NCBI RefSeq assembly: GCF_026130545.1
Contig: NZ_JAMOIM010000003.1
Coordinates: forward strand, 292,352 to 356,351
Reading direction: 5' to 3'
DNA from: Lichenifustis flavocetrariae
Lineage (GTDB): Bacteria; Pseudomonadota; Alphaproteobacteria; Rhizobiales; Beijerinckiaceae
DNA: 64,000 nucleotides
Position 1 is the first letter of the stretch; every line of letters starts with the position of its first letter. Shown one piece after another: positions 63,540 through 64,000 of the stretch. The translations under genes were made by a program, and so were the position numbers. The notes under the pieces are model-generated. The model was not told the origin of the DNA and ran no database searches. It worked only from the letters and a program-made list of their open reading frames with translations.

Positions 63540-64000
63540 ATGAGACGCATTCTCGTGGCCGTCGCGCTGCTAGTGGGCGCGGCCTCCGCCCAGGCGACCG
63601 AGATCAAGGTGATCGACGGCGCCGCCAAGTTCCCCGAGGGGCCGTTCGTCGAAAACGGCATCCTGTACTACGCCCAGTATGGCGCCGGCGAGATCGACAA
63701 GTGGGACGGGCAAACCCGCAGCGTCGTCTGGAGCAAGGCGGGGTCGGGCGCCAATGCGGTGCAACGCTTCGGCGACGGCTTCATCATCGCGGGTTACGAC
63801 GACGGCACGATCGTACTGACCGATGCGGCCGGTAAAACCAGGCGCGTGATCGACCACGACACCGAAGGCAACCCCCTGGTCGGCCCGAACGACATCGCCC
63901 TCGACGGCAAGGGTGGAGCCTATGTGTCGCTCTCCGGCCCCTGGGAGCCCGGGCCGATCGTCGGCAAGATCGTGCACGTCACGGCCGACGGCACCGCGAC
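63540..64000 (+). CDS. Secreted SMP-30/gluconolactonase-family protein, N-terminal part
   Basis: From ATG 63540 (GAGGAA upstream): signal peptide of about 19 residues (RILVAVALLVGAASAQA), then VIDGAAKFPEGPFVENGILY and GPNDIALDGKGGAYVSLSGP, metal and active-site strands of the SMP-30 beta-propeller. It runs off the right edge. Likely a periplasmic lactonase. It is distinct in sequence from the SMP-30 half of the chimera at 37.0-37.9 kb. Confidence 0.88.
   Translation, partial: MRRILVAVALLVGAASAQATEIKVIDGAAKFPEGPFVENGILYYAQYGAGEIDKWDGQTRSVVWSKAGSGANAVQRFGDGFIIAGYDDGTIVLTDAAGKTRRVIDHDTEGNPLVGPNDIALDGKGGAYVSLSGPWEPGPIVGKIVHVTADGTA

Overview
The window is about 64 kb of GC-rich DNA from an alphaproteobacterium, most likely a Hyphomicrobiales (rhizobiales-type) chromosome or large replicon. 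I infer this from the red-type (form IC) Rubisco with CbbX, the divergent CbbR, the pqqABCDE arrangement, the many LysR/TetR/AraC regulators of small catabolic units, and IS families common in that group. The species cannot be named from sequence alone. No rRNA, tRNA or CRISPR array was seen.

Layout. 1-6.6 kb: an HlyD-type adaptor (cut by the edge), a MscS channel fused to a cyclic-nucleotide-binding domain, an AT-richer island of hypothetical genes with an IS1595 transposase scrap, and a folate-dependent GcvT-family protein behind a hairpin-rich leader. 6.8-18.5 kb: small catabolic units, each with its own regulator: an FAD monooxygenase/VOC pair with a damaged AraC gene, TetR/GST, an AidB-like acyl-CoA dehydrogenase beside a broken acyl-CoA synthetase, a Tat-exported hydrolase, a secreted acylphosphatase-like protein, and LysR/SDR. 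19-29.5 kb: a sulfite-oxidase-like molybdoenzyme with an SLC13 permease, a CBS protein, LysR/MFS, a GFA protein, a PAP2 phosphatase and MgtC. 29.8-35.8 kb: a complete compact Calvin-cycle operon, cbbF-cbbP-cbbL-cbbS-cbbX, with divergent cbbR. 35.9-41.5 kb: a run of broken genes (phosphotransferase, transketolase N-subunit, CUT1 sugar ABC transporter, methylmalonyl-CoA mutase small subunit, fatty-acyl-CoA regulator), including a permease/SMP-30 chimera and a 7 x 7 bp tandem repeat. 42-50.5 kb: a PQQ module (sorbosone-type dehydrogenase, cytochrome c, pqqA, broken pqqB, pqqC, pqqD, pqqE) and a lactate permease. 50.7-53 kb: an IS256 element carrying a 48-bp palindromic in-frame insertion, then the end of an IS66 element. 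53.3-62.3 kb: one-carbon and glycine/threonine metabolism (GlxA-type regulator, dimethylglycine-dehydrogenase-like enzyme, TetR, kbl, tdh, thrC, broken thrB). 62.4-64 kb: a LuxR regulator and a secreted SMP-30 protein cut by the edge.

How the parts fit. Autotrophy (cbb), periplasmic PQQ-linked oxidation feeding a cytochrome c, sulfite oxidation, lactate uptake and C1/glycine catabolism suggest a facultatively autotrophic heterotroph. The most striking property is the density of decay. I count fourteen or more recognisable pseudogenes, several with simple lesions (one frameshift or one nonsense codon) in otherwise intact operons, notably pqqB and thrB. This points to recent loss of function or an unusually noisy assembly, and the two should be separated before any metabolic inference.
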